Source: Fimbriimonadales bacterium
GTDB taxonomy: Bacteria > Armatimonadota > Fimbriimonadia > Fimbriimonadales > GBS-DC
DNA length: 5,544 bases
Direction: 5' to 3'
Assembly: GCA_026416655.1 (NCBI GenBank)
Contig: JAOAES010000266.1
Span: forward strand, 1-5,544
Shown here: positions 5,005-5,544 of the stretch, piece by piece
How positions within the stretch are numbered: position 1 is the first letter of the stretch
Layout: each line of letters opens with the position of its first letter
Made by a program: the position numbers and the translations under genes
The notes under the pieces: generated by a model
What the model was told of the DNA's origin: nothing
What the model saw: only the letters and a program-made list of their open reading frames with translations
Databases searched by the model: none

Positions 5005-5423
5005 AATGTGCCGCTTGCGCCCCTTGACCTTCTTGCCCGCGTCATACCCGCGCGCCCCCCTTTTTGCGTGGTGGGCACGCTCTGACTATCCACCGCCAAG
5101 TGCTTCGGGGCTCTGCGTCCCGCTTGCCGCCGCGCTTGCGTCGCCAGCGCCGTCGCTACCTGCTCCCAGACGCCTAAACGCTGCCAACGACGAAAGTGGT
5201 AATAAACCACTTGCCACGGGGGTAAGTCGTGGGGCATAGCCCGCCAGTGGATACCGTTGGTGAGGACATAGAGCATCGCGCACACGAGGTCGTAGAGGCT
5301 GTACTTGCGCGGGGCGCCGATGAGTTTACGCTTGCGTTGGTAGAGCGCTTTGCGCAGGAGAGGTTCGATCACTTGCCACTGCTGTGGCGTCGGGTCGGAC
5401 GGATACGATTTTCGGGTCATCAT
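4980..5423 (-). CDS. IS5-family transposase, N-terminal frame (orfA)
   Basis: The N-terminal half of the transposase begins MMTRKSYPSDPTPQQWQVIEP and includes the DUF4096-type region RKYSLYDLVCAMLYVLTNG, WRAMPHDLPPWQVVYYHFRRW and LAVDSQSVPTTQKGG, with the first catalytic Asp at residue 112. After KGG the frame leaves family consensus (RAGMTRARRSRG...) and ends at 4980. The -1 frame restores the consensus GARGYDAGKKVKGRKRH. An ATG at 5423 or 5420 is chosen. A GTG at 5441 would place the start upstream of the apparent -10 box. Whether unshifted orfA has a function, for example as an inhibitor, is unknown. Confidence 0.88.
   Translation of the reverse strand: MMTRKSYPSDPTPQQWQVIEPLLRKALYQRKRKLIGAPRKYSLYDLVCAMLYVLTNGIHWRAMPHDLPPWQVVYYHFRRWQRLGVWEQVATALATQARRQAGRRAPKHLAVDSQSVPTTQKGGRAGMTRARRSRGASGTLWSIRRGV
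5055..5065 (-). other. Probable -1 frameshift site joining the two transposase frames
   Basis: The minus strand reads CAA AAA GGG GGG CGC in the orfA frame: an A5 run (5065 to 5061) followed by a G6 run (5060 to 5055). A one-base backward slip at the G run converts ...QKG into ...QKGGARGYDAG, which is exactly the family consensus. The homopolymers would also favour transcriptional slippage. Two-frame organisation is known in several IS5 groups. A simple inactivating indel or sequencing error is the alternative. Confidence 0.65.
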
Positions 5424-5429
5424 ACCCCG

Positions 5430-5458
5430 ATTATACCTCACTCACCTTCTTAAACAGT
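5430..5458 (-). promoter_or_regulatory. Weak internal promoter of the insertion sequence
   Basis: On the minus strand TATAAT (5435 to 5430) is a perfect -10 box. Seventeen nt upstream, within the terminal repeat, is ACTGTT (5458 to 5453), a poor -35. Start would fall around 5423, at or near the transposase ATG, giving a very short leader or none. Low expression would suit a transposase. The -10 is seen directly; activity is inference. Confidence 0.4.
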
Positions 5459-5478
5459 CTCTCAGTGAAAGAAAGCAA

Positions 5479-5536
5479 AAGGGAACGATTTAATATTGGA
5501 GGCACTTAAGTTCCTCCAATATTAAATCGTACCTTT
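5479..5536. repeat. Near-perfect long palindrome at the right edge
   Basis: ACGATTTAATATTGGAGG (5485-5502) and its exact reverse complement (5513-5530) form an 18-bp stem. The 10-nt centre CACTTAAGTT contains the palindrome ACTTAAGT, so pairing continues nearly to the axis. Outside the stem, AAGGG (5479-5483) can pair with CCTTT (5532-5536) with one wobble. It is AT-rich, unlike the GC hairpins elsewhere. No U-run follows on the plus strand (ACCTTTGGGG); on the minus strand TCCCTTTT follows, so a leftward-reading terminator is possible but weak. It could also be a palindromic mobile unit or a protein-binding site. Confidence 0.85.
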
Positions 5537-5544
5537 GGGGCGGG

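Larger units (their letters stand above)
4607..5461 (-). mobile_element. Complete IS5-family insertion sequence
   Basis: The element is 855 bp. Its termini are GAGACTGTTTAAGAA (4607-4621) and the exact reverse complement (5447-5461), with similarity continuing as (A)GGT inward. Inside are two minus-strand transposase frames covering a full DDE transposase. The flanking triplets are TAA (4604-4606) and TCA (5462-5464). Both fit TNA, the target duplication of IS1031-like IS5 groups, but they differ at the middle base, so no exact target duplication survives. The left side is shared with the MITE-like element. Family assignment is good; subgroup is tentative. Confidence 0.88.

Noticed and set aside
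4980..5441. Transposase called as a pseudogene because it is split over two frames
   Set aside because: The split lies at an A5G6 run, a -1 shift restores exact family consensus, all catalytic residues and both terminal repeats are present, and two-frame organisation is known for IS5-family groups.

Overview
The window is bacterial and about 5.5 kb long. It carries two metabolic or transport-type genes on the left, an exonuclease VII operon in the middle, and a block of mobile and palindromic DNA on the right. No marker fixes the taxon. The left genes are GC-rich (positions 661-720 are 40/60 G+C by direct count). The short GC-rich hairpin repeats resemble those I associate with thermophilic or hot-spring lineages such as Armatimonadota/Fervidibacteria, but that is a low-confidence impression, not a demonstrated assignment.

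Left part (1-2223). Positions 2-30 hold a fully consensus sigma70-type promoter reading leftward out of the window, so a divergent gene probably lies just outside. A BMP/PnrA-family substrate-binding-type protein (81-1025, +) starts directly at its ligand-binding fold with no visible signal peptide. It converges on a xylose-isomerase-like TIM-barrel protein (1186-2223, -), a sugar phosphate isomerase/epimerase relative. The gap between them (1026-1185) holds two inverted copies of a strong GC palindrome.

Middle part (2224-4372). A 282-bp intergenic region separates the divergent TIM-barrel and exonuclease VII genes. It contains hairpins, a 14-codon mini-ORF with a strong Shine-Dalgarno, and a TTGACA/TATTAT promoter. 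Then xseA (large subunit) and xseB (small subunit) follow, overlapping by 14 nt and so translationally coupled. Together they encode exonuclease VII, which degrades single-stranded DNA. Base composition drops clearly in this operon (2641-2700 is 27/60 G+C). XseB carries an unusual acidic C-terminal extension that ends in a duplicated 10-residue unit.

Right part (4373-5544). Directly abutting the xseB stop codon is a 231-bp MITE-like element packed with hairpins. After a 3-bp TAA comes a complete 855-bp IS5-family insertion sequence with the same 15-bp terminal inverted repeats. Its transposase is split over two minus-strand frames, joined by an apparent -1 frameshift at an A5G6 run. The small element is probably mobilised in trans by this transposase. 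The window ends with a nearly perfect palindrome of about 58 bp.

Most noteworthy are the MITE-like hairpin array with its autonomous partner, the acidic repeat tail of XseB with the possibility that the insertion created its stop codon, the signal-less BMP protein, and the palindrome at the right edge.
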